From: Tropicimonas sp. IMCC34011 | Lineage (GTDB): Bacteria; Pseudomonadota; Alphaproteobacteria; Rhodobacterales; Rhodobacteraceae | Assembly: GCF_003390865.1 (NCBI RefSeq) | Contig: NZ_QMEJ01000003.1 | Location: 248,001-312,000 of the forward strand | Reading direction: 5' to 3' | Length of the DNA: 64,000 nt | Shown here: in pieces, positions 54,518-63,655 of the stretch | Numbering within the stretch: the first letter of the stretch is position 1 | How the letters are laid out: every line of letters begins with the position of its first letter | The notes under the pieces: generated by a model | Database searches by the model: none | Told to the model about the DNA's origin: nothing | Seen by the model: the letters and a program-made list of their open reading frames with translations, nothing else | Made by a program: the position numbers and the translations under genes

Positions 54518-55813
54518 ATGTTTCGACCCCTGACCATCGCGGCGGTCCTCGCCGCAGGTGTCGCCTTGCCGGTTGCCGCTCAGGAGAGTGACGCCGACCA
54601 ACCCTCCCGGCCCGTCCTACAGGTGGCGCCGTCCACCGTGACGCCGCAGGCGGACGCCGAAGCGGCGCCGTCTGACGCGGACGATGTCGACGCCGCACCG
54701 GACACCACGGACGGCGAAGACGCTGCCGAAGAGGAGCCCGCGGAAGACGCGGCGACCCTCGACGCGGCGGACGAGGCGCCCGAGGCCGACGCTGACGAGG
54801 CCACGGACGCCGAGGTGACCGAAGAGGCCACCGAAGAGCCCGAGGCCACGGACGCCGAGGCGACCGAAGACGCCGCTGAAGAGCCCGAGGGCACCGAAGA
54901 GGCAGACTCGGGCGCAGACGAGGCTGTCGCCGAAGAGGGCGATGACGCTGGCGCCGAAGATGGCGAAGAGACCTCTCCCGCGCTCGAAGCTGCCGAACAA
55001 GGCAGCGCCGAGGGCATCGAGGCTGGCGAAGAGCATGCAGCCGAGGGCCACGAGGACGACGAGGCGCATTCCGAAGGCGGCGGGCACGACAGTCACGTCG
55101 TGAACTACGACTTCTCGTTCGAGGGGCCGTTCGGCGCCTACGACCAGATGCAGCTTCAGCGGGGCCTCCAAGTCTACACCGAGGTCTGCTCTGCCTGTCA
55201 CGGTCTGCGCTATGTTCCCTTCCGCACGCTGAGTGCCGAGAGCGGTCCGGGCCTTCCGGAAGATCAGGTTCGCGCCTACGCGGCATTTTACGAGGTGTTC
55301 GATCCGGATCTCGACGATTTCCGCACGGCGACCCCGCCGGATCACTTCCCGCCGTCCTCCCTCGAGAACGCGCCGGACCTGTCGCTGATGGCGAAGTCCC
55401 GGACCGGCTTCCACGGCCCCGCCGGCACCGGTATCTCGCAGTTCATCAACGGGATCGGCGGTCCGGAATACGTCACGACACTTCTCACGCACTATACCGG
55501 TGAGGAGTACGAGCAGGCCGGCACGATCCTCTACGGCAACGAGACCTTCCCCGGCGGCCGCATCGCGATGCCCCCGCCGCTCTCCGACGGGCTGGTCGAG
55601 TACGAGGACGGGACGCCCGCGACCGTCGAGCAGATGGCGCTCGATGTCACGGCCTTCATGATGTGGACGGCCGAGCCGAAGCTGATGGAGCGCAAGCGGG
55701 TCGGCTTCGTCGCGGTGATCTTCCTCGGCCTCCTCGCGGTTCTGCTCTACCTGACGAACAAGCGGGTCTGGGCGCCGATCAAGCATCGCTACAAAGGTGA
55801 CGGAGAGGCGTAA
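54518..55813 (+). CDS. petC: Cytochrome c1 with long acidic N-terminal insert
   Basis: 431 residues. Signal peptide 1-22 ([20 protein letters not shown]). Residues about 45-185 are almost only Glu, Asp, Ala and Thr. The cytochrome c1 domain starts near residue 195 ([14 protein letters not shown]), with haem motif CSACH at 224-228, the sixth ligand in [11 protein letters not shown], and a C-terminal membrane anchor ([18 protein letters not shown]). A comparable acidic domain is known in Paracoccus denitrificans cytochrome c1 and helps dock cytochrome c. Start at ATG 54518 (AAGGA upstream); an ATG at 54494 overlaps petB. Confidence 0.95.
   Translation: MFRPLTIAAVLAAGVALPVAAQESDADQPSRPVLQVAPSTVTPQADAEAAPSDADDVDAAPDTTDGEDAAEEEPAEDAATLDAADEAPEADADEATDAEVTEEATEEPEATDAEATEDAAEEPEGTEEADSGADEAVAEEGDDAGAEDGEETSPALEAAEQGSAEGIEAGEEHAAEGHEDDEAHSEGGGHDSHVVNYDFSFEGPFGAYDQMQLQRGLQVYTEVCSACHGLRYVPFRTLSAESGPGLPEDQVRAYAAFYEVFDPDLDDFRTATPPDHFPPSSLENAPDLSLMAKSRTGFHGPAGTGISQFINGIGGPEYVTTLLTHYTGEEYEQAGTILYGNETFPGGRIAMPPPLSDGLVEYEDGTPATVEQMALDVTAFMMWTAEPKLMERKRVGFVAVIFLGLLAVLLYLTNKRVWAPIKHRYKGDGEA
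54797..54886 (+). repeat. Tandem 45-bp repeat in the petC acidic insert
   Basis: Two adjacent 45-bp copies (54797-54841 and 54842-54886) encode [15 protein letters not shown] and [15 protein letters not shown]. They differ at a handful of bases. This suggests recent growth of the acidic segment by slippage or unequal crossing. Confidence 0.85.
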
Positions 55814-55838
55814 GTCCCCTCCATCCGCCGAGTTTCGA

Positions 55839-55867
55839 GGGGCGCTCCGAAGGGAGCGCCCCTTTTT
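55839..55867 (+). terminator. Rho-independent terminator of petABC
   Basis: GGGGCGCTCC (55839-55848) and GGAGCGCCCC (55853-55862) form a perfect 10-bp stem with loop GAAG, followed by five T residues. It lies 26 bp after the petC stop. Confidence 0.9.
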
Positions 55868-55923
55868 CGTAGGCCCCCGCGCGTGGAGCCCTCCGCGGTG
55901 TGGTATGTTTCAGTCAGGACGAC

Positions 55924-56871
55924 ATGACCCCCGCTCCCCTCGCCCTTCTCGGTGCGGCCCATCCCCACGTCGCGGATTATCTCCGTGTGATCGCGGAGGA
56001 CGGAACCGCGCGCATCACCCACGTCTGGGACGATGAACCAGATCTCCGGGGCGAGGTGGCGCGCGCGAGCGGGGCACTGATCTGCCCGCCGGAGGATTTC
56101 CCGCCGGATCTCGCCGGGATCCTCATATGCTCCGAAACGCGCCACCATGCGCGGGATGTCGATGCCGTCCTCCGCCTCGGCTGCCCGCTCTTCGTCGAAA
56201 AGCCGCTGGCGATCGACCCCGATCCCGTCGCCCGCCGCATCGTGGACGGCGGCACCCGGTTCCACACCGGTTTCTTCCTGCGAACCTATCCTGCCTTGGC
56301 CGAGCTCGCCCATCGGCTTCGGGCCGGCGCGCTCGGGGAGGTGTCCTTCGCGCGTATCCGGTTCACCCATGACGGCCTTCGTGCGGGATGGCTGCCCGAG
56401 TCGCACTGGCTTGCCGATCCCGAACGCGCCAGCACGAGCCCGTTCGGCGATCTCGCTCTGCACGCGGTCGATCTGCTATCCTGGCTCGGCCTTGGGCCTT
56501 TAGATTCGGGCCATCTTCGCCAAATCTCCATCCTGGGACGGGGCATTGCCGACACGGGCATTGCGACCCTCCCCCTCCGCTCCGGCATCGCGGAGATAGA
56601 GACAGGCTGGGCGGACCTGCGAACACGGCTCGACATCGAGGTCCTCGGAACTCGCGGCGGGGCGTGGTGCGAAGACGGCACGCTTCTCTTGCGCGAAGGT
56701 GACGGGCCCGCGATCCAACTCGGCCGGCTCGTTCCCGATGCCGGGCGGGGGATCCGCCCCTTCCTGCATGCCATCGGGACGGGCAACTGGGAGGGCTGCG
56801 TCTCCCCCGCGGACGCGATCCGTGCCTCGAATGTCATAGCCCGGCTTGAGAGACGAGCACCGGCCAAGTAA
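55924..56871 (+). CDS. Gfo/Idh/MocA family oxidoreductase
   Basis: 315 residues. N-terminal Rossmann fold ([15 protein letters not shown]; the usual GxGxxG is degenerate), then the EKP motif in [11 protein letters not shown] near residue 97. A C-terminal alpha/beta domain carries [20 protein letters not shown]. Such enzymes oxidise or reduce a sugar or sugar-like hydroxyl with NAD(P). The degenerate dinucleotide loop is unusual. ATG 55924 has AGGA upstream; no partner gene suggests the substrate. Confidence 0.86.
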   Translation: MTPAPLALLGAAHPHVADYLRVIAEDGTARITHVWDDEPDLRGEVARASGALICPPEDFPPDLAGILICSETRHHARDVDAVLRLGCPLFVEKPLAIDPDPVARRIVDGGTRFHTGFFLRTYPALAELAHRLRAGALGEVSFARIRFTHDGLRAGWLPESHWLADPERASTSPFGDLALHAVDLLSWLGLGPLDSGHLRQISILGRGIADTGIATLPLRSGIAEIETGWADLRTRLDIEVLGTRGGAWCEDGTLLLREGDGPAIQLGRLVPDAGRGIRPFLHAIGTGNWEGCVSPADAIRASNVIARLERRAPAK

Positions 56872-56903
56872 GTCTCCGGGACGCGGCAACAGGAGCCCCT
56901 CCC

Positions 56904-58013
56904 ATGAGCCTGAACACATTCGGTCATCTCTTCCGCGTCACCACGTGGGGCGAAAGCCATGGTCCCGCACTCGGCGCCACGGTCGATGGCTGCCCGCCCG
57001 GCGTTCCGGTGGATGCTGAAGCGATCCAGGTCTGGCTCGATCGGCGCAAGCCCGGCCAGAACAAGTACACCACCCAGCGACGCGAGGCGGACGAGGTGGA
57101 GATCCTGTCCGGCGTCTTCGAGGGCCAGACCACCGGCACGCCGATCCAGCTGATGATCCGCAATACCGATCAACGCTCGAAGGATTATGGCGAGATTGCC
57201 GAGAAGTTCCGCCCCGGCCACGCAGATATCACCTACTGGCAGAAATACGGCATCCGGGATTATCGGGGCGGCGGCCGATCGAGCGCCCGGGAAACCGCGG
57301 CGCGGGTCGCAGCGGGCGGTGTTGCCCGGGCGGCGCTGTCCGCGCTGGCGCCACAGATGCAGATTACCGGCTACATGGTGCAGATGGGCGAGATGGGGAT
57401 AGACCGGAGCCGGTTCGACCTCGAAGAGGTGGGCCGGAACCCGTTCTGGGTGCCCGATGCCGTGGCGGCCGAGGAGTGGGCCGGGTATCTCGACGCGCTC
57501 CGGAAGGACGGCAATTCCGTCGGAGCGATGATCGAGCTTGCGGTCTCCGGTGCCCCGGCGGGCCTCGGCGCGCCGATCTACGGCAAGATCGATACGGATC
57601 TGGCGGCGGCGATGATGTCCATCAACGCGGTGAAGGGTGTGGAGATCGGCGAGGGCATGGCGGCGGCGTCGCTCAAGGGCGACGAGAATGCCGACGAGAT
57701 CACGATGGGACCGGACGGCCCGGTCTTCAACTCCAACCACTCCGGAGGCGTCCTCGGCGGCATTTCCACCGGTCAGGACATCGTACTGCGCTTTGCGGTG
57801 AAGCCGACGTCGTCGATCCTCACCCCTCGCCGCACGATCACGAAGGATGGCGCCGAAACCGAGATCGTCACGAAGGGGCGGCATGACCCCTGCGTCGGCA
57901 TTCGGGCCGTGCCGGTGGCGGAGGCGATGGCGGCCTGCGTGATGCTCGACCACCTGCTCCTGCATCGCGGACAGGTGGGCGAGGGGCTGCGGGGCCGGAT
58001 CGGCCCCGCCTGA
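56904..58013 (+). CDS. aroC: Chorismate synthase
   Basis: 369 residues. Converts EPSP to chorismate with reduced FMN, last step of the shikimate pathway. Signatures: [20 protein letters not shown] at the start, [20 protein letters not shown], and [17 protein letters not shown] near the end. Typical length. Separate transcription from the upstream oxidoreductase is possible (32 bp gap). Convergent with the PRC-barrel gene, 6 bp between the stops. Confidence 0.97.
   Translation: MSLNTFGHLFRVTTWGESHGPALGATVDGCPPGVPVDAEAIQVWLDRRKPGQNKYTTQRREADEVEILSGVFEGQTTGTPIQLMIRNTDQRSKDYGEIAEKFRPGHADITYWQKYGIRDYRGGGRSSARETAARVAAGGVARAALSALAPQMQITGYMVQMGEMGIDRSRFDLEEVGRNPFWVPDAVAAEEWAGYLDALRKDGNSVGAMIELAVSGAPAGLGAPIYGKIDTDLAAAMMSINAVKGVEIGEGMAAASLKGDENADEITMGPDGPVFNSNHSGGVLGGISTGQDIVLRFAVKPTSSILTPRRTITKDGAETEIVTKGRHDPCVGIRAVPVAEAMAACVMLDHLLLHRGQVGEGLRGRIGPA
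57989..58009. terminator. Hairpin at the aroC end, possible terminator
   Basis: A perfect 9-bp stem GCGGGGCCG/CGGCCCCGC with loop GAT sits in the last aroC codons, between convergent genes. No T tract. Confidence 0.35.
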
Positions 58014-58019
58014 CGCGGC

Positions 58020-58373
58020 TCAGATCCAGTACATCGGCGCACCGTAATGCGCGAAGTACGCTTCCTCCCATGACCTGTCCTGATGCCAGTTTTCGTGGCG
58101 GTCGGGGGCGCTCTGGAGCTGCTCGGCCGTGATCCCGCTGGCGAACCCGCCACGCTCGGGATCGTAGGTCAGGGCGCTCCAGGGGATCGGGTGAAAATCT
58201 TCCCCGATCCCGAGAAAGCCGCCGAAGCTCATCACCGCGTAGGCGATGCGGCCGCTTTTCTTGTCGATCAGGAGATGGTCGATATCCCCCACATGATCGC
58301 CACCGGCGCCGAAGACGCGTGTGCCGTTGACGTCCTGCGAGGAAATGAGGTCGGTATCGGGTCCGGACAGCAT
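58020..58373 (-). CDS. PRC-barrel domain protein
   Basis: 117 residues. The PRC-barrel fold is seen in NGTRVFGAGGDHVGDIDHLL and KKSGRIAYAVMSFGGFLGIG, with FHPIPWSALTYDPERGGF after it. C-terminal YFAHYGAPMYWI. Family members bind RNA-processing partners or photosynthetic reaction centres; many alphaproteobacterial copies are stress-linked and of unknown function. ATG 58373 has GGAGG upstream. 29 bp from the EamA gene on the same strand. Confidence 0.88.
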   Translation of the reverse strand: MLSGPDTDLISSQDVNGTRVFGAGGDHVGDIDHLLIDKKSGRIAYAVMSFGGFLGIGEDFHPIPWSALTYDPERGGFASGITAEQLQSAPDRHENWHQDRSWEEAYFAHYGAPMYWI

Positions 58374-58402
58374 GGCTGACCTCCGTTCAGGGTGACGAAA
58401 GA

Positions 58403-59320
58403 TCAACCGGCGGAGCGTGACACGGGTTCCGGTTCGGCCGCAGGAGCACGCGGGCTTCTGCTCGAGATCTGGACGGCGAGGATGCCGGCCATGATGATCG
58501 CGACGCCGAGCACGTCGAGCCAGCCGAAGCGCTCTCCGAGGAGCAAGGCGGCGATGGCGACGCCGAGGAACGGGTTGAGAAAGTGGAAGACCGCCGCCCG
58601 CGTCGCGCCGATGCGACGGACGAGGAACACCCAGACGATGGTCGCCACGACCCCCGATATGAAGATCGCGTAGGTCAGCGAGGCGATCACGACCGGGGTC
58701 CAGTTGGCCGGGCCGTGCAGGAGAAACGCGAAGGGCACCAGCGCGGCCCCGCCAACCAGCATCTGCAGCCCGACGACGGCGATGACGTTCCCGCCCGAGG
58801 AGGCGCCGGAGACCGACATGGTCGCGATTGCGAGGGCCACGACGCCGATCACGCAGAGCGCGACGGACAACGTGTCCGCTCCCGCTCCGGTCATCCGCGT
58901 GCCCATGATCAGGATCACCCCGGCCATCCCGGCCGCTATCCCGGCGATTCCGAGCGGCGGGAGGCGCTTGCCGAGCGCGACCCAGGAAAAGAAGGCGACG
59001 ACGAGGGGCATGGAGGAGGCGATGATCGCCGCGAGGGACGCCTCGATCCGTTGCATCGCGATCCAGTTGAGCCCGAGATAGAGAGCGTTTTGACAGATTC
59101 CGAAGATGATCGTCGCTCGCCATTGGCTCGGCGTCAGCCGGAGCGACTGTCCCATGGCCTTGGCGATGACGATGGCAATCAGCCCCGACAGCATGAACCT
59201 GATCACGAGCGCGGTCAGCGGCGGAACGTTGGTGACGACGATCCGGGAAGAGCTGAAGGAGGAGGACCAGATGAAGGCGAAGGCCAGCCCCATCAGGACG
59301 GCGCGGAGGTCGAATTTCAA
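58403..59320 (-). CDS. EamA/DMT-superfamily transporter
   Basis: 305 residues, ten membrane helices as two EamA repeats. First half: FAFIWSSSFSSSRIVVTNVP and IAMQRIEASLAAIIASSMPL; second half: FHFLNPFLGVAIAALLLGER. The start is TTG 59320, preceded by GAGGAG at good spacing. C-terminus is a polar Pro/Arg tail. Substrate unknown. A second EamA protein lies at 28520; they are not close copies. Confidence 0.88.
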   Translation of the reverse strand: MKFDLRAVLMGLAFAFIWSSSFSSSRIVVTNVPPLTALVIRFMLSGLIAIVIAKAMGQSLRLTPSQWRATIIFGICQNALYLGLNWIAMQRIEASLAAIIASSMPLVVAFFSWVALGKRLPPLGIAGIAAGMAGVILIMGTRMTGAGADTLSVALCVIGVVALAIATMSVSGASSGGNVIAVVGLQMLVGGAALVPFAFLLHGPANWTPVVIASLTYAIFISGVVATIVWVFLVRRIGATRAAVFHFLNPFLGVAIAALLLGERFGWLDVLGVAIIMAGILAVQISSRSPRAPAAEPEPVSRSAG

Positions 59321-59340
59321 CGGAAGACTCCTCGGGGAAA

Positions 59341-59375
59341 GAAAAATGGCCCGCCACGTTCCCGCGGCAGGCCAT
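59341..59375 (-). terminator. Rho-independent terminator of the HU gene
   Basis: Read on the minus strand, ATGGCCTGCC (59375-59366) pairs with GGCGGGCCAT (59355-59346) with one mismatch around a 10-base loop, followed by TTTTTC. It lies 27 bp after the HU stop. Confidence 0.85.
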
Positions 59376-59402
59376 GAAAGCGGGCTACAGGTCGCGGCCT
59401 GT

Positions 59403-59690
59403 TCAGCCGTTGACGCTTTCCTTCAGCGCCTTGGCGATGGTCATCTTCACGACCTTGTCCGCGTCCTTCTTGATCTGCTCGCCCGTGGCCGGGTTGCGGA
59501 CCATGCGCTCGGGGCGCTCGCGGCAATAGATCTTCCCGACGTTGGGAAGGGTCACCGCGCCACCGCCGGACACTTCGTCGGTGATGATTGCGGTGATGGT
59601 GTCGAGCGCGCTGGTGGCGGTCTTCTTGTCGGTGTCCATCCGTTCCGCAATCGCGCTGACGAGCTGCGCCTTGGTCATCGGTTTGGCCAT
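59403..59690 (-). CDS. HU-family nucleoid DNA-binding protein
   Basis: 95 residues. HU/IHF fold: MTKAQLVSAIAERMDTDKKT at the N-terminus and GKIYCRERPERMVRNPATGE in the DNA-clasping arm, with the conserved RNPxTGE proline turn. Ends KALKESVNG. Bends DNA and compacts the nucleoid. Monocistronic: own terminator downstream, and upstream a weak TTGTTT-16-AATAGA promoter match at 59798-59771 on the minus strand. Whether the partner is itself or another subunit is not shown. Confidence 0.95.
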   Translation of the reverse strand: MAKPMTKAQLVSAIAERMDTDKKTATSALDTITAIITDEVSGGGAVTLPNVGKIYCRERPERMVRNPATGEQIKKDADKVVKMTIAKALKESVNG

Positions 59691-59840
59691 TTGGGGGTCT
59701 CCTCGTTGTCGCCCGTAGATTGTTTTGTAGCTTGCGCGGCAAAAGAAGGGCCGCCGCGTCGCTGGTTATGTCTATTGTCGCACTTCCCAAGAAAACAAGG
59801 CCGATTGCAACCGCGCGGGCGAATTCCGGCCTAAGGCGCC

Positions 59841-61337
59841 TCAAAGAAACGCGGTTTCCTCGAAACTGCGCAGTTTCCGGGAATGCAAGCGGTCCAGCGG
59901 CATCCCGCGGAGCACCTCCATCGCGCGAATGCCGATGAGCAGGTGCCGCGCGACCTGCGTCTTGTAGAAATCGGACGCCATTCCGGGCAGCTTCAGCTCT
60001 CCGTGGAGGGGCTTGTCGGAGACGCAGAGAAGCGTTCCGTAGGGCACCCGGAAGCGGAACCCGTTCGCCGCGATGGTCGCGCTTTCCATGTCGAGCGCCA
60101 CGGCGCGGGACTGGGACAGGCGCCGCACCGGGCCGGACTGGTCGCGCAGTTCCCAGTTGCGGTTGTCGATGGTGGCCACGGTGCCGGTGCGCATGATGCG
60201 CTTGAGCTCGAACCCCTCCAGTTCGGTGACCTCCGCCACGGCCTGCTCCAGCGCCTGCTGAATTTCCGCAAGCGCCGGGATCGGCATCCAGACGGGCAGG
60301 TCGTCATCGAGGACGTGATCCTCCCGCAGGTAGCCGTGGGCGAGGACGAAATCGCCGAGCGACTGGCTGTTCCTCAGCCCCGCGCAATGCCCGACCATCA
60401 GCCATGCATGGGGACGCAGAACGGCGATATGGTCTGTCGCCGTCTTCGCATTCGAGGGACCGACGCCGATATTCACGAGCGTGATCCCGTCGTGGTCGTC
60501 CCGCTTGAGATGGTAGGTCGGCATCTGCGGCATCTTCGCAGGCGCCGGAAGCGGCTCATCGGGATCGGTGATCTCGACGTTGCCGGGGCCGACGAAGGCG
60601 GTGTACCCGCTCTTCGGATCGCGCAGCATCTGCCGGGCGTAGACCTCGAATTCCTCGATGTAGAACTGGTAGTTCGTGAAGAGGACGTGGTTCTGGAAAT
60701 GGTCCGGCGTGGTCGCGGTGTAGTGCGAGAGCCGGGCCAGCGAATAGTCGATCCGCTGCGCGGTGAAGAGCGCGAGCGGGCCGGAGCCGTCCTCGTGGGT
60801 GACGTTGAAACCGTTGACGATGTCGTCGTGGGTCGTCGTCAGGTCCGGCACGTCGAACACGTCCCGCAGGAGGAAATCGAGCGCGCCCTGCTGCGGCACG
60901 GCAAGCGCGCCCTGCCCGTCATCGGCGAAGTGGATCGGGATCGGCGTGGTCGACGGGCCGATCATGACGGGCTGGCCGTGGTTCTGGATCAGGAAGCCGA
61001 TCTGCTGGGTGAGATATTCGCGGAAGAGATCGGGCCGTGTCACCGTCGTCGAATAGGTTCCGGGAGAGGCCACATGCCCGAAGGCAAGGCGGCTGTCCGC
61101 CTTGGCATAGGTCGTCGTGCGCAGCCTGATCTCGGGGTAGAAGGCCCGGAACCGGGCGGTCGGCGTGGGGCCGGTGATGGCGCCCGCAAAGCTTTCCGCG
61201 AGGAAATGCGTGGCCTCGCTATAGAGTTCGCAGAGCCGCTCCACCGCCTCGGCGGGATCGGTATAGGGACGGGGCTCGCCCTGGTCCGGCGAGTGCACCG
61301 GCAGGGTGTTCGACGGAAATGCGCCGGGCATGGTCAT
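59841..61337 (-). CDS. amn: AMP nucleosidase
   Basis: 498 residues. Splits AMP to adenine and ribose 5-phosphate. The long N-terminal domain (about 1-240) and nucleoside-phosphorylase-like C-terminal domain are as in E. coli Amn. Recognisable blocks are AFYPEIRLRTTTYAKADSRL, GVGPSNAKTATDHIAVLRPH, AWLMVGHCAGLRNSQSLGD and AVALDMESATIAANGFRFRV. Coupled to ade by a 4-bp overlap, so adenine made here goes to the deaminase encoded by the same message. Confidence 0.94.
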   Translation of the reverse strand: MTMPGAFPSNTLPVHSPDQGEPRPYTDPAEAVERLCELYSEATHFLAESFAGAITGPTPTARFRAFYPEIRLRTTTYAKADSRLAFGHVASPGTYSTTVTRPDLFREYLTQQIGFLIQNHGQPVMIGPSTTPIPIHFADDGQGALAVPQQGALDFLLRDVFDVPDLTTTHDDIVNGFNVTHEDGSGPLALFTAQRIDYSLARLSHYTATTPDHFQNHVLFTNYQFYIEEFEVYARQMLRDPKSGYTAFVGPGNVEITDPDEPLPAPAKMPQMPTYHLKRDDHDGITLVNIGVGPSNAKTATDHIAVLRPHAWLMVGHCAGLRNSQSLGDFVLAHGYLREDHVLDDDLPVWMPIPALAEIQQALEQAVAEVTELEGFELKRIMRTGTVATIDNRNWELRDQSGPVRRLSQSRAVALDMESATIAANGFRFRVPYGTLLCVSDKPLHGELKLPGMASDFYKTQVARHLLIGIRAMEVLRGMPLDRLHSRKLRSFEETAFL

Positions 61338-63139
61338 GAAGTCTCTCCCGTCAGGACGTCTATCCGTTCGAAGCTGCGGACGTCGATCAGGCCCTTGTCA
61401 CTGATCCGCAGCTCCGGGATCACCACGAGGGCGAGAAGGGAATGCTGCATGAAGGCGTTGTTGAGCGTGCAGCCCGCCGCCTCCATCGCCTGTCCGAGCT
61501 TGTGCGCCTTGGCTGCGACTTCGCTCGCCGGGCTGTCGGACATGAGACCCGCCACCGGCAGTTCGACCAGCGCCCTCTCCTCGCCGTCCTGCCAGAGCGT
61601 CACTCCCCCGCCGACCTCGCCGAGGCGGTTCGCCGCGCGTGCCATCTCCGCGCGGTCGGTGCCGACGACGATCATGTGGTGGCTGTCATGGGCCACGGTG
61701 GAGGCCAGCGCGACCGACCCGGTGTAGCCGAAGCCCGAGACGAAGGCGTTCGAAACCTCGCCGGTCGCCTTATGTCGCTCCACGAGCGCGATGTAACAGA
61801 CGTCCCCCTCCGCCTCCACGGCGCCGTCCCGGACGGGCAGGTCGGCGGTGAGCGCGCGGGTCGGCGCCTGGTTCTCCACGACGCCGATGACGTTGGCCCT
61901 GACGCGGTTCGCACCGGCGGGGGCCGGCAGCCGGAAATCGTCCGCCGTCAGATCCCGCGCAAGCCGGACCGTGCTGCGCGCATGGGCCGGCCATTCGAGA
62001 TGCGGGCACTCGCACAGGATAGACCCGTCCTTGGCCACGACGCGGCCGCGCGCAATCACCGTCTCGATGGGCAGCGTCTCGAGGTCCGACGTCAGGATCA
62101 GGTCTGCCCGGCGCCCCGGCGCGATCGACCCGATTTCCCGCTCCAGCCCGAAGTGGCAGGCCGTGTTCAGCGTCGCCATCTGGAGCGCCACGACGGGATC
62201 GCAGCCGCATGCGATGGCGTGGCGCACGACGCGGTTCATGTGGCCGTCGTTCACCAGCGTGCCCGAATGGCAATCGTCGGTGCAGAGGATGAAGCCGCGG
62301 GGGTCGAGGCCATCCTCGGTGATCGCGGTGATCTGGGCCTTCACGTCGTACCAGGCCGAGCCGAGCCGGAGCATCGCGCGCATCCCCTGGCGGGCGCGCA
62401 TTATCGCGTCTTCCTTGCGCGTCCCCTCGTGATCGTCCGCAGGACCGCCGGCGACATAGGCATGGAAGGCGGGGCCGAGATCGGGGGCGGCATAATGCCC
62501 GCCGACCGTCTTTCCGGCGGCCTGCGTCGCCGCGATCTCCGCCAGCATCTTCGGGTCGGCGTTGGATACGCCGGGGAAGTTCATCATCTCGCCAAGGCCG
62601 ACGATGCCGGGCCAGGTCATCGCCTCCGCCACGTCCTCGGGTCCGATCTCGTGGCCGGTCGTCTCGAGGCCGGGCGCCGACGGGGCGCAGGAGGGCATCT
62701 GGGTAAACATGTTCACCGGCTGGAGCAGGCTCTCGTCATGCATCAGCCGCACGCCCTCCAGCCCGAGCACGTTGGCGATCTCGTGCGGGTCGTGGAACAT
62801 GGACGTGGTGCCGTGGGGAATGACGGCGGCGGCGAACTCCGCCGGGGTGAGCATCCCGCTTTCGACATGCATGTGCGCGTCGCAGAGGCCGGGGATCATG
62901 TAGCGGCCGTTCGCCTCGATCACCTCGGTCCCCTCGCCGGTACAGTGGGAGGCGTCCTCGCCGACATAGGCGATGCGGCCCTCGGCGATGGCGATGTCGT
63001 GTCCCGGCAGGATCTCGCGCGTATGCACGTTCACCCACGTTCCGCCGCGGATGACCATGTCGGCCGGCTGCCGCCCCGCGGCGACGGCGATGAGGGTGGG
63101 GGCCGCGTCGGCCCAGCTCTTGAGGGGATTTTGCGTCAT
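61334..63139 (-). CDS. ade: Adenine deaminase
   Basis: 601 residues. Hydrolyses adenine to hypoxanthine and ammonia. Amidohydrolase motif GLCDAHMHVESGM with the HxH metal pair, MFHDPHEIANVLG, and FILCTDDCHSGTLVNDGHMN carrying the last catalytic Asp. The C-terminal half has the VVGTDRAEMARAANRL region typical of bacterial Ade. Start ATG 63139 (MTQNPLKSW). First gene of the ade-amn unit; divergent from the DUF1810 gene. Confidence 0.94.
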   Translation of the reverse strand: MTQNPLKSWADAAPTLIAVAAGRQPADMVIRGGTWVNVHTREILPGHDIAIAEGRIAYVGEDASHCTGEGTEVIEANGRYMIPGLCDAHMHVESGMLTPAEFAAAVIPHGTTSMFHDPHEIANVLGLEGVRLMHDESLLQPVNMFTQMPSCAPSAPGLETTGHEIGPEDVAEAMTWPGIVGLGEMMNFPGVSNADPKMLAEIAATQAAGKTVGGHYAAPDLGPAFHAYVAGGPADDHEGTRKEDAIMRARQGMRAMLRLGSAWYDVKAQITAITEDGLDPRGFILCTDDCHSGTLVNDGHMNRVVRHAIACGCDPVVALQMATLNTACHFGLEREIGSIAPGRRADLILTSDLETLPIETVIARGRVVAKDGSILCECPHLEWPAHARSTVRLARDLTADDFRLPAPAGANRVRANVIGVVENQAPTRALTADLPVRDGAVEAEGDVCYIALVERHKATGEVSNAFVSGFGYTGSVALASTVAHDSHHMIVVGTDRAEMARAANRLGEVGGGVTLWQDGEERALVELPVAGLMSDSPASEVAAKAHKLGQAMEAAGCTLNNAFMQHSLLALVVIPELRISDKGLIDVRSFERIDVLTGETS

Positions 63140-63244
63140 TGCGGCAGCATGTCGTCTTCGCATGACAGCCGCAAGACAGCGCTACGGGTGGTCGCGGCCG
63201 CGCGTCCCTCTAGATGCGCTCACAAAAGTAGACAGGAGGGATCG

Positions 63245-63655
63245 ATGCGCGATCTGGACAGGTTCCTTGCGGCACAGGCGCGGGACTACAGCACTGCGCT
63301 CGGCGAGATCGCCCGCGGCAGGAAGGAGACGCACTGGATCTGGTATGTCTTCCCGCAGATCCAGGGCCTCGGCAAATCGGAGACGGCCCAGCTCTACGGC
63401 ATCCGCGACGTCTCCGAGGCGGAGAGCTATATCGGGCATCCGGTCCTCGGCCCGCGGCTCCGCGCCATCGCGGAGCTCCTCCTGAGCCATGCGGGGACGC
63501 CGGCGCGGGAGATTCTGGGCAGCCCGGATGACATGAAGGTCCGTTCCTGCGCGACGCTGTTCCACGCCGCGGCGCCGGGGGAGCCCGTGTTCCGGCGGAT
63601 CCTCGATGCCTTCTACGACGGGGCCGAAGACCCGGCCACGCTGGACCGGCTGTGA
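63245..63655 (+). CDS. DUF1810 family protein
   Basis: 136 residues. RDLDRFLAAQARDYSTALGE and THWIWYVFPQIQGLGKSETA are the family hallmark. Small helical cytoplasmic protein with calpastatin-like annotation in some databases; function unknown. ATG 63245 with GGAGG upstream. Overlaps the next gene by 4 bp (GTGA). Confidence 0.9.
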   Translation: MRDLDRFLAAQARDYSTALGEIARGRKETHWIWYVFPQIQGLGKSETAQLYGIRDVSEAESYIGHPVLGPRLRAIAELLLSHAGTPAREILGSPDDMKVRSCATLFHAAAPGEPVFRRILDAFYDGAEDPATLDRL

